From positions 186,001-250,000 of the forward strand of contig JAIWNF010000052.1 in NCBI GenBank assembly GCA_025093555.1: DNA of 64,000 nt, written 5' to 3'. Source of the DNA: Circinella umbellata. Taxonomy: Eukaryota; Mucoromycota; Mucoromycetes; Mucorales; Lichtheimiaceae. The notes beneath the pieces were generated by a model. The model saw only the letters and a list, made by a program, of their open reading frames with translations. It was not told the origin of the DNA and did not search any database. This document shows positions 38,705 through 52,319 of this stretch, piece by piece (within the stretch, counting starts at the first letter, position 1; each line of letters begins with the position of its first letter). The position numbers and the translations under genes were made by a program.

Positions 38705-39006
38705 ATTCCCCAACTTTTTATTATTATTTTATTATTAATAAATCAAAAAAAAATATCTCCTCATTCATTGTCATCTCAAGTGGTACATGTTTCAGTTTAA
38801 GAAAAAAAAATGGGTCGGATACCATTTTGCGGAGTAGAAGTAGTAATTGTGATTGGATGGTGGTTACACACACAGTCAGTCAAGTTCTTTTTTAGTCTCT
38901 AAAAAAAAGTTTGGTTGAAATCTATCTTTTTTTTTCCTTTTCCTTTTGGTACTTTTTTTTTTCTGCAATAAACTGCTTGGTGAGACAGCAACTGTGTACT
39001 ACGTGA
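38705..39006. other. short tandem intergenic region
   Basis: 302 bp between the CH-GAR gene and the NDT80-type gene, both on +. T-rich runs precede the next start. No gene. Confidence 0.6.
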
Positions 39007-41926
39007 ATGAACCTGCATGACAATAAGGAGTGGACATCTTCCTCTTGGGGTGAACCACCTTATTCACAACAACGCCAATCAAGACTACCTTTACCCATTC
39101 ACCCATCCCATCATCAACAATCTCATTCTGAATCAGTGCCTGTGCACCAACCACAACCTCACTACAACCACAACCACCAACACGACATACCTTCTACTTC
39201 TTCTGCTCCTTCAACTAATGAGAATTATAACAATATGAACTATTATTACTCGTATGTATATTCTTAAATTTTTATCAAAAGTAAAACAGAGAGAAGCATC
39301 ATTATTATTATTTTTGTCCCACGCACGCGCAGGGGCCCAGCGAAGAAAAGGGCGTAACCTTTTTTTTTTTTTTTTTGGTTTTTTGATTTCCGGGAACGAC
39401 ATCTGTTATTCTATTTCTAATCTCCTCTTCTCCCTCTTTTCTTTCTTTTCTTGTAAAACTTGATATAGATCATCGACAACACCATCAAATACAAGTAATT
39501 CACATTATTACGGCCATTCGACTTCTAATACTAATAATACTCATATTGATTCACGTCCACCTATTCGACGATCTGAGTCTTCTCCGCAGCAAGGACCTTA
39601 TCACCAGCATCATCATACGAGGTAATTAAAATAGTAGTATTAGTAGTACAAGAAAAAAAAAAACAAGTTTTTTTTCCCTTTCTAAAGTTGTTATGTAAAA
39701 TAATATTTTCAATTGAAAGGCAGCCACTGATTATTTTCATTTTCTCTCTTTTTTTTTTACTACTCCCCCCCTTTTCAACTTTTTATTTTATTTTTTTACA
39801 ACTTTATCTCCTCTCTTCAATCCTGTTGACAATCCTTTTTTTTTAACTCTTTTATATTTTGTATCACTTTTAGTTTCACCATGTCATCTCAACCAACTAC
39901 ACCTCGTCCATCGTCTTCACCAACAACACCAACAACAGAAGAACGTCAACACTATCATCATCATCATCAACAGGAACATACAACTTCTACCAATAATGGT
40001 ACCACTATTCAACCACCACCTGTCAACCCTAGTACAGTAGCAACGAATTCTGAACAACAACCTCAACATCAACATCACCAAACATCGTCATTAACAGCAA
40101 CAAATAATTATCAACACGATCCCGATGTTGATAAGCTTGGTAAACGTACGCGTCAAGCACCTGGACTTTATAGTGTTGCAGAACCTGGTCCAAAATTTGC
40201 ATCGACAAAATATGGTGGTAACCTTTTTGCCGTTGATCGAAATACAGTGTAAATATTTTCACATAATATAAAATTAAGAGAAAGAAAAGAAAAGAAAAAG
40301 AAAAGAGCAAAGCATGGTGATGATCCATTTACATGAAAAAAAAATTAACAAAAATCTAAATAAATAGATTGGACGTTCAACTTCAATCAAAATTTGATCG
40401 TGGTTTCTTTATAGCGGACAATGATTGGACTTGTTACCGACGTAATTATTTTCAAGTGAGTGCAACATTCAATTTGCACGGATACCCATTGTACTACCAT
40501 GATCAGCATGATCCCGAACTTGGATGTCTTGTTCGAGATGTTGGTGATGATCAACTTCATCCTGTCAATTGTTTCATGATGGGCATTACGGCTAATGTTG
40601 TTGATGAGGATAAACGGATTACATTGATTCAACATACGGCAAAACGTGACAAGGGTCCACAAAAGCAACCGGAACCCAAGCCGATCCGTCCCGGTGGTGA
40701 CTTAGCATTGTTGAGTAACATGGGAGCTACTACGGTTACTGCAACTGGAAATACTTCATCATCTACAGGTGGAACAGCTGGATCAACATCACCCTCACAA
40801 ACAACAACAGCAGTCCCTCCTGTCAATCAATCCATTGTTACTTTTGAACGTATTCAATTTAAATCAGCAACAGCTAATAATGGTAAACGAAGAGCTGCTC
40901 AGCAATATTATGTATTAATGGTTGAATTATATGCAAAGATTGCTTCTGGAAAAATGATTCGTGTCGCAACAACTCGTTCAGCTCCATTGGTTGTACGTGG
41001 TCGAAGTCCAGGACATTATTCGGAACGTCGAGAAGAAAGTACAGCGGCTACATTAGCTGTACAAGCTGCAGATGCCCGTCGTAATATGACCCATGCTACA
41101 TCTTCATCCTCATCCTCATCTTCAGCACCAACACTTCAGCAAGGAATATTAGGTTCCGAAAAATCAAAGGAGGAAAAACAATTAGAGGAACAACAACATC
41201 AACCACGTTATCCAGAAAGATCTGTCACACCTCCTCCTCCTCCTTCTCATAATGGTTCTTCCACTTCTTCACAGCATCTTCCACAACATCCACCTGTACA
41301 ATCGAACGGATATTATTATCAACATCATCCATCTCAACAATTACCTCCACCACATAGTCCATCATTACCTATGATTCCACCACCCTCTACATCATCCCCG
41401 CAGCAACATGTGGTGATGCGAGCACATGATCGCTCAATTTCAGCACCTTCAGGCTCAGTTGATGTGTATAATAATGCTCATAATAGTGGGGGTGTACATG
41501 ATATGAATAGATATGGATATTATCAACAACGGGATACGTGGAATATGGCACATTCAAGAATGGCTTCCAGCGGAGAAGCTTATAATATGCCCCCTCCACC
41601 TCCACCTCCACATACCACTTATGGTTACTATCCATACAATAACGACCCTCATTCTCGGCATCAATCTGCCTCTGTAATGAGTCATCATTATTATAATGGG
41701 TAAGGAAATTATATTTCTTTTTTCTTATCTAAAGTTGTAGAAAATATTCTTAATAAATCAACTTGTTTTTAATTAATCCTTTTATAGAATGGCTCCAAAT
41801 AGTAATTCACGTCCACCATCCTCTTCATCTACGACGTCTTCATATCCGTCTACCAATGGTAATGATTATCATAGTTATCAATCATCACATCGAGATGTTA
41901 AGAATGAAAAGGAGTTAGAAAAATAA
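39007..41926 (+). CDS. NDT80/PhoG-type transcription factor
   Basis: Exons 39007-39251, 39469-39621, 39874-40248, 40368-41699 and 41788-41926 give 747 residues. Residues 1-215 are H/Q/S/T/P-rich. The NDT80/PhoG DNA-binding domain starts near GKRTRQAPGLYS (~220), continues with FDRGFFIADNDWTCYRRNYF (~265) and CFMMGITANVVDEDKRITL, and ends with the hallmark TRSAPLVVRGRSPGHYS (~460-476). A serine/threonine/glycine-rich insert of about 50 residues (~362-415) interrupts the domain. The C-terminal part is again P/H/S/Q-rich. Relatives (Ndt80, Vib-1, XprG) control meiosis, programmed cell death or nutrient-stress secretion; which role applies is unknown. The start at 39007 is the first in-frame ATG but not independently supported. 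Confidence 0.85.
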
Positions 41927-42366
41927 AAGAACGACACATATACACATATACACATACATACATACACATTTACATTCACAGATACAAAATAACAACATAA
42001 ACAATAACAAACATATATAGTTTAGTAGTATTAGTAGTATTAGCAAAGTATAGCTTTTGTAATTTTATAACAAACATGTTGTATTCCCCATCTCTTTTTT
42101 TTTTCTCACATTATATTACATATATTATATATTTTTGTTTATCATTATATCTCGAGGCATATATTACATAATTAGCATTTTTTTTTCAATACATATAATA
42201 ATAAAAAAAGAAAGAATTTATTTTTAAAATTCAGGGTATCAAATTAAAAAGAAAGAGAAGAAAAAACTATAAAAACTATACACAGATCATTATATTATAG
42301 AAAGAGTAAGAAAGTGACATCTGAAAGAGAGAGAGAGAGAGAGAGAGGAGATGATATTTTAAGGAT
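41927..42366. other. convergent intergenic region with GA repeat
   Basis: 3' flanks of the NDT80-type gene (+) and kinesin (-). Contains CATACA-type repeats near 41940-41970 and a (GA)n tract at 42326-42349. No gene. Confidence 0.6.
42326..42349. repeat. (AG)12 microsatellite
   Basis: Twelve AG dinucleotides in the shared 3' flank of two convergent genes. Confidence 0.9.
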
Positions 42367-45300
42367 TTAATAAGAAGGTAATAAAAGACCATTAGAAATA
42401 TGAACAGGACTTTGCAATGCCTTGACTAGCACAATATCAGATGGATTACGTCGCATTGTCACCAGTGCCTGCTGGACTTTTTGAACCACCTTATCAGAAG
42501 AACGTGCAATAACACTTGTCGATTGTAATTTACGTAATTCAATAATTTCATCCATCAAAGCTTCTGAAACCAATCGAGCTTCATCCGGCTCTAATGAACG
42601 AACCAAAGATAACGCGACTTGATAAGCAACTTGACTATTCGTTTCTGGATCCGCCAAATCAATTTGTAATTCTTTATCGACAACATCCGACCATTCAGGT
42701 GACTGCTGCAATTGACTTATTTGATAATTTAAATAATCCAATTCCAAAGTAATCGTGTCAATACGATCATCCATATATTGAGGCTCCGTTGGATCGTTGC
42801 CATCAAGGACCAATTCACGTTCTTGCAAAAGTTCTTTTTGCTCACATTCCAAGCGATCTCGTTTTTGAATTAATTCTTGCATATCTTTGTGACAGCTCTT
42901 GATATGTAATGCCAATGCACGATGAATTAATCTCTTTTTTTGAAATACACGTTGTTGCAATGAAGCTAACTTGAACGATCCTCGTTTATTCAAGGATTGT
43001 CGAACAATGCAACCACGAACGCTTGCACATGCCATAGCCTTTGTTAGAACTTGTCGATCCATTTTACCACAAGACAATACTTTTTTCAAAAGCAATGCAA
43101 CTTGTTTCATTTGGCCACTCAGCATGACCATTTCTTCTGCTGCTCTTTTGGCTGTAGTCTTGTGCAGAATCAAATCGCGTTCCATTCGTTTACGTGCTGA
43201 AACTGCTTGTTGTTCTGAACGTTTCAATTTTGTCAATTCACGTTCATAACTACTACAACGTTCACGTGTTCTGTCTGAGTCTTGCTTTAGGCGTTTTGTC
43301 ATTTTCTTCTTTTCTTGGTTGGCCTTGTCAATTTTGGATTTTAAGCTCAAGATGACTGCATTACTTTTGGTGCGTGCAGATTCAGCACTGGTTAAAGTCT
43401 GAGCGTGCTTGCGTTTCAATATAGATAATTCACTGGATAGTTTCTTGATTCGACTTTCATATTGTGACTTTTGTTCAGACATGTCACGACGCTGTTGAAC
43501 TTGAGCTTCTTTTTTCTTATTTGTCAGTTCGGAAATCTTGGTTTCATATTGTTGTTGTTGATCCAAACGCTGAGATTCACATTTTTCCAAAATCTGTATG
43601 AGTTGTTGCTTGCTATTGACACAGGTTTGTAATTTGGTAAGTAATAATATGCTATCCGGTTGTTGTTGTTGGTTGTGGTCTCGGCTAGGTCGCCGATTAT
43701 TCTTGTTAGATTTTTTATTGATATTATTGTTACGACAAGGTTCGTAGATTGGTAAAATGGAACCAAACGATTCGGCAAAATTGATTACTTCAGGATTGGC
43801 TGAAAGGTTTGTGTCATTATCAGGTGTAGGTGGTCCAGAGGAAATACCACGGATCCATGGATTTTCAGCAGACTTCAAAAACGCATTCTCTTCTGCTAAA
43901 CTGGCTTTGGCTTGTTCAATTGATCTGGAAACAGTATCCATCATAGAGGTTGCGCGTTGATTTTTTGGTGAATAGTTGACACTCATACGTCGTCGACCAC
44001 GTACAGATCGCTTTGAGCCAAACCGATAGCTATGTCGTTTCTTTTGTTTAGGTGTTTTTTCAATGGAAACTGCTTCCTGACTTGTCGAAGAACCAACTAA
44101 GGTTACAGCATCATCTTCTTCACTCTTATTGATACGTTGTTGTAGCTGTTGTAATGATTCATGTTGCTGCTGTTGTTGTTTTAATATATTGTTTTCGGCC
44201 CTGAGTTTTTCAATAGTTTGACAGTATTCAGATACCAGACTATTTTCAACATCTTCAACAACAATATTAGAAGGCGACTCAGGATTTCCACCTTCTTGAA
44301 TTAACTTCTTGAAACGGTCCCGTTCATATTTGGTACACGCTAATTCATTCGTAATTTGACTTAAAGTCCCATTCAAAGCGACGACTTCTGTCTTAAGTTT
44401 ATCCATTTCATCATTAACAGCATGCAGAAATGTATCACCGCCTCTGAGCTCTTCCTTGAGACGAATGATTTGAGCTTTTAACTTGTCAACAGAAGATGCA
44501 TCATTTGTAAATTCTTGGTTGACAACGACTCGATTACGAATATTACGAGCACGGTTGGCATATTTAAGTGTGTTTAAAGTCTCGGTATAGTTGCTATCTG
44601 CAGGCGAAACGCATGCGAGCATAAGAGTTTGACTGTTGCCGCCCAGTGAGTCCTGCAAGAGTCGTGTGAGCTTGGAATCACGGTACGGAATATGTGATAC
44701 TTTACGAGATTCATCACCTAATGCTGAAATGACGTTACCAAGGGCTAAAAGTCCTGTATTAATGGATATACCTTCTTTGGCACGGTCCCCAACGGCATTG
44801 GTTCTTTTCAACTAATAATTTTTAATAGATATCAGATATTTTAGTATATATACCAAATTGTTTATCATTATATATGTAACCAGACAAAAAAAACGGAAAG
44901 CAAGAAAGGAAAAAAAAAATAATTACTCGCTCTGAGCCAGCAAGATCGACAAAATGGAACTTTGAAGTAATGCGTGTGCCATCTTCCAAAGATTGTTTAA
45001 GAATTACAGAAAAAATAGCATGTGACCGTGAGGACGTTCGATTCATATCAGTTGATGCTGTGGTACGTGCAATAGAACCTTTTTGGAGCAGTCTAAACAA
45101 CACCCAATTTAGTAAGATTATAGTTATATCTCATAACAAAAAATAAACTAGAGTAGAATATTGTTTAAGAACCTACTCTAATAATTGTCGTGGAGTTGAA
45201 ACTGATTCTTCTCGTACACCCACCCAACAAATATTTCCTTGAACATCTTCACGAATGGATACATGAAGCCCCTCGCCACGTTTGACTGGGTTCAAAAGAT

Positions 45301-46061
45301 CAACAAGATCTTCATTATACAGTTCAAGAAAGGAGACATAAACTTGGGATGATGTCTGGCGTTTAGCAAGTTCGGTAAATAATGATTCAACGAACCGTGG
45401 TACGATTCCTCCTGATGATGCCGAATCTAAACCGATACCCATACTATATGTTTTACCACTACCTGTTTGGCTATTATTAATATTATTATTAATTTGAATT
45501 GGGAATTATTAGCATTATAATGATCGTTATAATTATTATTATTATTATTATTATTATGTATTTATGAAATGTGACTTTCTTTAAACAGAAGAAAAAAAGA
45601 ATTGACAAGGAGAAAGCAAAGGGGTTCAAAAAATGAGAGAAACAGGAGTTATGTATTACATTAAGCTAGAAAAAATTGAATGAAAAAAAAAATGTCAAAA
45701 ATAAATTATTTACCCATAAGCAAGAACAGTAGAATTATAGCCATCCACAAATTTATGTAATAATGGAGTAATAGATGTATCATAAATATGGTGTTGATCA
45801 GAAGAAGGTGGATATGCATAATCGAATGTAAAAGATCTTTGTTCATGACCAACGGTAATTTGTGGTTGATCGGGTATAAAGCTAATGCAGCAGTGTTGTT
45901 GAGCTTCTTGTTCTGTTAATGGACGTACACGTACAGCGACTCTATTACGTATTGTTAATTAAAAAAAATAGTTCGTTAACTATATATATCTATTGCTTGT
46001 TGTTGAGGTAGATTAATAATCGATCTATAATAGAGTACCTGACTGAAGAGGATGTAGACAT
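42367..46061 (-). CDS. kinesin-4 family motor protein
   Basis: Minus-strand exons 46061-46039, 45941-45714, 45470-45177, 45092-44927 and 44811-42367 give 1051 residues. The motor domain is N-terminal: [15 protein letters not shown]-loop [12 protein letters not shown] (~84-95), switch [12 protein letters not shown], switch [10 protein letters not shown], and then [20 protein letters not shown] and [13 protein letters not shown], which are characteristic of the kinesin-4 group (KIF4/KIF21). A neck and coiled coil follow ([13 protein letters not shown]), then an S/N-rich basic insert, a second long coiled coil (~460-760), and a predicted helical tail without an obvious KIF21-type WD40. Kinesin-4 motors are plus-end directed and curb microtubule growth. 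The cargo or chromosome role cannot be read. Confidence 0.92.
45532..45557. repeat. (ATT)n microsatellite in kinesin intron
   Basis: Trinucleotide ATT tract inside the second intron of the kinesin gene. Confidence 0.85.
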
Positions 46062-49000
46062 GTTTTATAATAGTTAATGATAATAAAAACGGTAAAAATA
46101 CGATGATGAATTGATTGATTGATTTGTTGATTGATTTGTTTACACGAAAAAAATGAATAGGATAATTATATTAAATTGTTTAAAGAAAATAAGAAAATGA
46201 AAAATATGATACAAAAAAATAATAATAATAATAAGATTTAAAGAGAATAAAAGAATGAATAAAAGAAGAAGAATCAAAAAGAAAATAATTTGTCCCCTAA
46301 TCAATTAAATGTAAACAGCCAAATCCCAAACTAGGTAATCAAAACGCCAATTTTTTTGTGTTCACTCTCTTTTATAACTAACATTCCGAGCTAACAACCC
46401 TTTACCCAATGAGGGTTAAAGTTCTTTTTTTTTTGTTATTGTTATTGTTATTATTGACTACATATGCGTCTAACAACATAACTTAACAACTTGATCAACA
46501 ACACTCTTTTTCTATAATTCTATTGACTTCAAAACTAAAATAAAGGACTATATTTGACAAATCTTTTTTTTTTTGGAACATTATTATTACTGAGTTTTTA
46601 TTTTTTTAGTATTGGGTTGCGTGTATAACAGTAATAAATATATTTTTTAATTTAGATTCGCAGTAATCAAATTACTTTAGCGAAATCGATAAAGTACACA
46701 AAGTTTAACCCTTTCAATGTACCGTACTACCTAAACGTAATTTTAGTTTTTTATTAAACCCATCCCCCAATAAAAAAACAATAATAGTAATGCAGTATCG
46801 GTTTTTTGTTTTTTATATTACGAAGTCTTATTTTTCCTTTGTTTGGCCACGATTTATATGCCTTAATAAGCTGAATTCTCGTTCTTTTATATACATATAA
46901 CTAAGCTTAATAATTGACTTGGTAACTGTAGGAGAGATAATAGTGGTATAATATAAAATTGACCTATATATAAATTCATCAAAATGCATCGGATATAATA
47001 ATAAAATAAAGATGTTTATTCTAAAAAACCTGTTCTTTTTATTTTATTGTGCACAAGCTACATATATGCTTAAAGAGACCCTGAAATTATCTGTATTTGT
47101 AACTTTTGGCTGTTTGATGATCTATTGTTTCTATTTCCAATGTTTTGTAACAATTACACGTTTTTACCATTATTCTAATCAATAATACATGCATATATGA
47201 AATTATGATGCTATAATAATAAAGTATCTACAAAAAAGCTCCTTTCATAAACCTATCTACCCCCTAAAAAAAGAAGACAAGAAGCATCGTAATTATCGGG
47301 TTTTTTCTGTTATTTTATATTACAAATAATATTAAGGAGCTACCGATGATTATACTCACGCTTGAAAAGTTAAATACTAAACCACTACTTATATATATTA
47401 TTATGTTTTTTTTTGTAATCTAGAGGTATATTGTTTTTAAAAACAAGAAAAGGTTGTAACCCACCTCCCTTATTCTGTAACACGTGTGATTTGCAAATAA
47501 TGATTTGCATAAAGGCAGGGGAGAACTTTCATACACTCTCACCCAATATGCACTTGGAGAGAATCGATCAGTAACCCGTTTTTTTTTTGTTCTTCGTAAT
47601 TCCTTTCTTATATTAACTTCGCTGTTAGCTATATTACATTAGTAATGTAATAGTATTCTAGCAACAACAGTAACAACGAAAAACAGGATAACTTGTCTGA
47701 CACATATACTAGTTATACATCTTTAATATTAATTGTTTTCATTTATACAACAGTAAGAACAGAAGTATTACATATATGCGAAAGATATGCACAGGGCACA
47801 AAAAGACTAAACCTTTTGTGATACCGATAAAGTTTTTGTTTCACAATCCTGAAGTTTCGGACATTACGTTGGTAAATACATCCTTTCTTCCAAAGCCCCT
47901 TTGATTTGATCCCCATCCAACACAAAAAAGTCATATATAACACAGGACGTTGTTCTTTTTTGAGTAAGGTGTAGCTGTGCAGAGCGCCCAGTTTTTTGCT
48001 CACATGGTCATATAAAGAATACCAATTAGAAACGAATTTATTATTATTATTATTATTATTACGTATTTTGTTTTTTTTTGCTGTTGTTAAACCGATGATG
48101 ATAAAACAATATGAGATTATTAAATCTTTTTATGAATAATTTCACAAAGCTCGGTAAAATACCATCATCATGTAGCATAAACAATCATAACAAATAACAA
48201 ATAACAACCAAAAAAAAGCGTTTGGTGTTAGTAAAGAACGCTTTTGTCACACAACACACAAATACATTTACGCCCGACAAAAGTTTCTAAAAAACAATTT
48301 GGCCAACTTTTTACGCCAAATCTAATCCAAAACAATAATAAAGTTTATCTTTTACTCCCCACCCTTATACTAAAATTATAAACTTTCTTGGAGAGCGGTT
48401 ATAATTCGTCATTAGGTTATTCGAAAGAGTGGCGGTAAAATCATGCAATTTTTTTCGACCCTTGAAAACTGTAACCTACCAACAAAAGTAAGTTGTTGTT
48501 TTTTTCTTTTACTGTATTAGGCATTGGCGTTAATATAAGAATAAGAATAATAATAATAATAGTATTTCTAAAATCAAATTGATAATTTTTGTTGTTACGT
48601 ACGTAATTGAATCATCTGTGCACAGGATATTTTACAGGAATAGTAAGGATAACATATTATTACGTACATTTAAATTTGAATTAAAAGCTAAAAAAAAACA
48701 CGAGGGAGTCACCTTTTCTCTTTACCGCCCTTTTTTTTCGGGTATTAGGCTGCAAATCATAAATAAAACGCTGTGAGAATGATACACTTAATAATGGATG
48801 ATTTATTGTTATCGAAGAAGATAAGTGATATTAGTGTAGCTATCGAATATGTACGTACGAACAAGCGAAATGGAATAGTTGTGAAAACCACACCGCCGTT
48901 CTTGTTGGGTTACTAGCCTATAATTTTCTCTTTTCTAGTTTTTATACAAGTAGGCTTAAAGCATAATCACTAGTTGAAGACAAAAAAAAATTAAAATCGC

Positions 49001-49304
49001 CGTAAAAAATTATTAATATTTACAGTTTCATAATGTTGTTATTATTATTAATAGTGAATGATAAAATGTGTTTTATTAAGCGGTCACAACAAAGAAGGGG
49101 AAGTAGAAGATTATATAATATTATGTAATATGCTATGGTTAATTTGATGTAATTACGTATATTGGGAAAGAGATACATTATGAGTAATTACTATTATAAA
49201 TACTTTGTGTTTGAGATTGGATTACAATATGTAATAAAAATAATTAAGACGATTTAAACAAGTAGCACTAAGAACGGGCGTCACTGCAACAATAAGATCA
49301 AATT
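46062..49304. other. gene-poor region upstream of kinesin
   Basis: About 3.2 kb of AT-rich DNA. It includes a (TTA)n tract at 48037-48061 and AACCCT-type motifs near 46396 and 46706. An 86-codon minus frame at 47743-48003 has no splice support or recognisable family. No gene called. Confidence 0.5.
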
Positions 49305-49820
49305 TTAAATCATATGCTCATCAATAATATAAGATCCAATAATGACTCTTTCAGCTGTTCGGACGCGTACCATGTATTTGCCATTATTTAATCTTAGATA
49401 AAAATTGGAATAACATGCATTTGTGCTTAAATTAAATGCTGACGAAAATGCTTGTGTATTTATACTGTCGTTGTTATCTTCTTCTTCATCATCATCATCA
49501 TTATAATATTCATATTCGTTTTCATTAAAGAAACCTGATACGGTTGACATTGCCATTGGTGGATGTGTTGACGAATGAGAAGCTAGGCATGGATACATGG
49601 ATTGTCGTCGCTGTTGGTCTTGCTGTACTACTTTTTGATCTCTTTCTCCTTGTTGTGACGAAAATGATGACTGTAAAACTGAATTACCATAGAGGTTACT
49701 TTTGTAATTGTGATTGTTGATTTTTCTTTTTATTGTCATTGATGGATGAGGACGCCACTTTGAAAGTTTACTATAAAGCCTTGTCCAGCAACTTTTCATT
49801 GATATTGTCGTTGTAAGCAT
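49305..49820 (-). CDS. hypothetical protein
   Basis: Single-exon frame of 171 residues. The N-terminus is basic and hydroxyl-rich with few acidic residues (MLTTTISMKSCWTRLYSKLS, then KWRPHPSMTIKRK), which could be a mitochondrial presequence, though this is inference. The middle is Q/S-rich and then strongly acidic (NDDDDEEEDNND). The C-terminus looks folded: YSNFYLRLNNGKYMVRVRTA followed by ERVIIGSYII. No family recognised. It stands alone, about 3 kb from either neighbour. Confidence 0.55.
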   Translation of the reverse strand: MLTTTISMKSCWTRLYSKLSKWRPHPSMTIKRKINNHNYKSNLYGNSVLQSSFSSQQGERDQKVVQQDQQRRQSMYPCLASHSSTHPPMAMSTVSGFFNENEYEYYNDDDDEEEDNNDSINTQAFSSAFNLSTNACYSNFYLRLNNGKYMVRVRTAERVIIGSYIIDEHMI

Positions 49821-52319
49821 TACTTAATTGATATTGATACTACTAATAATACTGAATACTATATATATGTGTGTATGTGTGTGTAATTCAAGTTAAAAAA
49901 AGAATATAATAATCTACGCGTTTATATATATATAACGGATTCTTTTTTTTTTTTTTTGAGTGAGCGGATTCCGTGCGCGCCTTCGGTCTGTCAGACTCCG
50001 AGCTTAAATAACAAAAATGCAAAGGGTAATTGGACCCCTGCTGCATGCATTTTGATCTGAACCTAAGTTGCCCCTAAACTCTCTTCTCTCAATCAAAAAG
50101 AACAACGAAGTTGATAATACGAAATTATATCATTTATTAAGGAGATTAATGAATCATTAGGGGATTTGTTGTCATAGTTGCTTTTGTTGTTTGTTTTGTA
50201 AATATAGTTTTATTCTTGACCTTAATTATCATATGTGTTCTTTTAGTGTTTTCTTTCAATGAGAAGAACAACACTTTGGCGATCATCACTTCATTATTTG
50301 ATAAGCTAAAAATAACAATTGAAACAACGTAACAAATCCAAGAATAGAATTACTTCTATATCTGCCCTTTTACCAGCAACATGGATGATGGATTTGACAA
50401 TACTTAAGAAATAGATCGCTCCAAGTCAACAGCAACAATAAACTTACGTACGTACTATCCCGGAAACCACTATTGGATTTATCTGTTGCGCGAGATACTT
50501 TTGAAGCCGCTTGTAGAACTGTACACCTGTTTCATATATTTTGTCTTGTTATTTGTAATTCTGATTTGTCAGGTTGATATTTTTTCTTTTAAATGAGATT
50601 CGAAAAATCGTTACTACTATTATTATTAATGCTTTTATATCTTCATATATTGATAGCAGCGTCGTATTATTTGTGAATATAACAATAAATTAGATTATGT
50701 TGAAAGATAGTACGCACGTATAACATTACTATGACATAAAAGTTTTTACATAATTACCATAAAAGATGATATTGTAAAACATAATAGTGACGTTTTTTAT
50801 TTATTGTAAATTGTATTTTGCTGTATACCTGATGTATGTTCATAGTATTACTACCCGATATGTTATTCTGTTGAGCCCTTGCTCTACCTGATCATTATCA
50901 ACTAGCTATGATAAACGACTATCCAAAGATTTAAACTGCTGAACCACTTCATTTTCTGCTCTTACATAACATACGTAATAAGTGCTGTAATATAGCAGCG
51001 GGTTGATGATACGTAAATAAGATAAATAGAAACATTACCCCATATTGCAAAACATATCTTTATTCAACTGGGCAGTTTGGGGCCTGTAAGGGCTTCTGAG
51101 CACAATAAACAATAGTCTTATTATATAATTACTATTATGCTCTATATCAACTTGATATATTATGTACAGAAATCTATAAGACCTTGTCTGACGAACAAAA
51201 TGAAAGAAAGATGACATGATAAACCATCTGCATTTAATTTTCGATTTTTTCATGATATAATGCAATATGACTCTTCACTAGTTTAACTTTTTCCCTTCTT
51301 GAGGATTTTTTCAGTTAATGCCTCCACTCTTTCTCTTTGTATATATACCATTTTCTACCCCTTAATGTACCGCAAGGAAGCGACCATATGCCTATAGGCG
51401 CAGGTCAAATTAGTCTTCCCATAAATAAAACAATAAATTTTAACCTAATGCAATATGACTTACGTACTGCTGAATAATGAAGAAAAAGGGGCTGTTTTGA
51501 CAAAAAAAAAGTAGCTGTGCGTTTGGTCCATTTGTCAATTTGCCAGGTTCTCGATGTTTTCTTTTATGACGTTTCTTTTCCCCTTTATTGTCTGATGTTT
51601 TGCATCTTTTGATTTCTTCACGAAAAAAAAAGTTTTACTTATCCGATATACTGGGGGCTAGTCCTCTCTGAGTTGGTTAGCGTGCTTGTTTTCTTTACTC
51701 CAAGGGATCGAGTTCGATCCCAGATTCCACTAACAACACCACACCATCAAGAGTTCTTATGTGCTACCGATTAGTTCTACCATATGCCTGTCTAATGCCT
51801 TGTTTCTACGATGAATCCACTAGATCCACTATCTAGGTTCTCTCCAAGCTCTCTTTTACTAATCTCGAAGGTACCAATTTAGGGTGCTTATTCGAAAAAT
51901 AATTTAGAAGTAAAAATTTTAGCTTAGTATTCATCAGTTATATCTTAATCTTATTCAATTTTCTCGCTCTACCGACCGCAAATAGTCGACCAGTTTAACA
52001 AAAGTGACGCTGGCCATTTAGTACCAAATAAATAAGTAAAAGCTTTAACCTATTTACTATACTAATCCAACAATTAGACTATCTAGACGACAGCTCATAA
52101 TGGTCCCTTGTCGTCGTATTAAGATAATACATATGCTGTTTATATATAATATATAAATGAACATAAAATAGGAATAGCAGAGTTGGGATAGTATTTCAGT
52201 AACATAGAGTATACTTGTCAAACACCCTCTCCTTCACCGTCCCAAAAAAAATGGGTAATCATTTTTTCTTCTCTTCAAGCATAAATGATCAAGATGATTT
52301 GATTATTTTTATTGCATTT
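49821..52319. other. gene-poor region with tRNA-like element
   Basis: AT-rich DNA between the hypothetical gene and the MKT1 3' end. The only structured signal I see is the tRNA-like A/B-box segment at 51655-51730. Confidence 0.5.
51655..51730 (+). other. tRNA-like element (A box and B box), possible SINE head
   Basis: The segment contains CTGAGTTGGTTAGCG, matching the D-arm/A box of tRNA genes, and about 40 nt later GAGTTCGATCCC, matching the T-arm/B box (consensus GWTCRANNC). Between them CTTG and CAAG could form an anticodon-like stem, but the loop is too long. The acceptor stem does not pair. It is therefore not a functional tRNA; it looks like a tRNA pseudogene or the RNA polymerase III promoter head of a tRNA-derived SINE. 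Confidence 0.5.

Noticed and set aside
47743..48003. 86-codon ATG frame on the minus strand in the desert upstream of kinesin
   Set aside because: No splice partners, no recognisable motif, and frames of this length arise by chance in such DNA.
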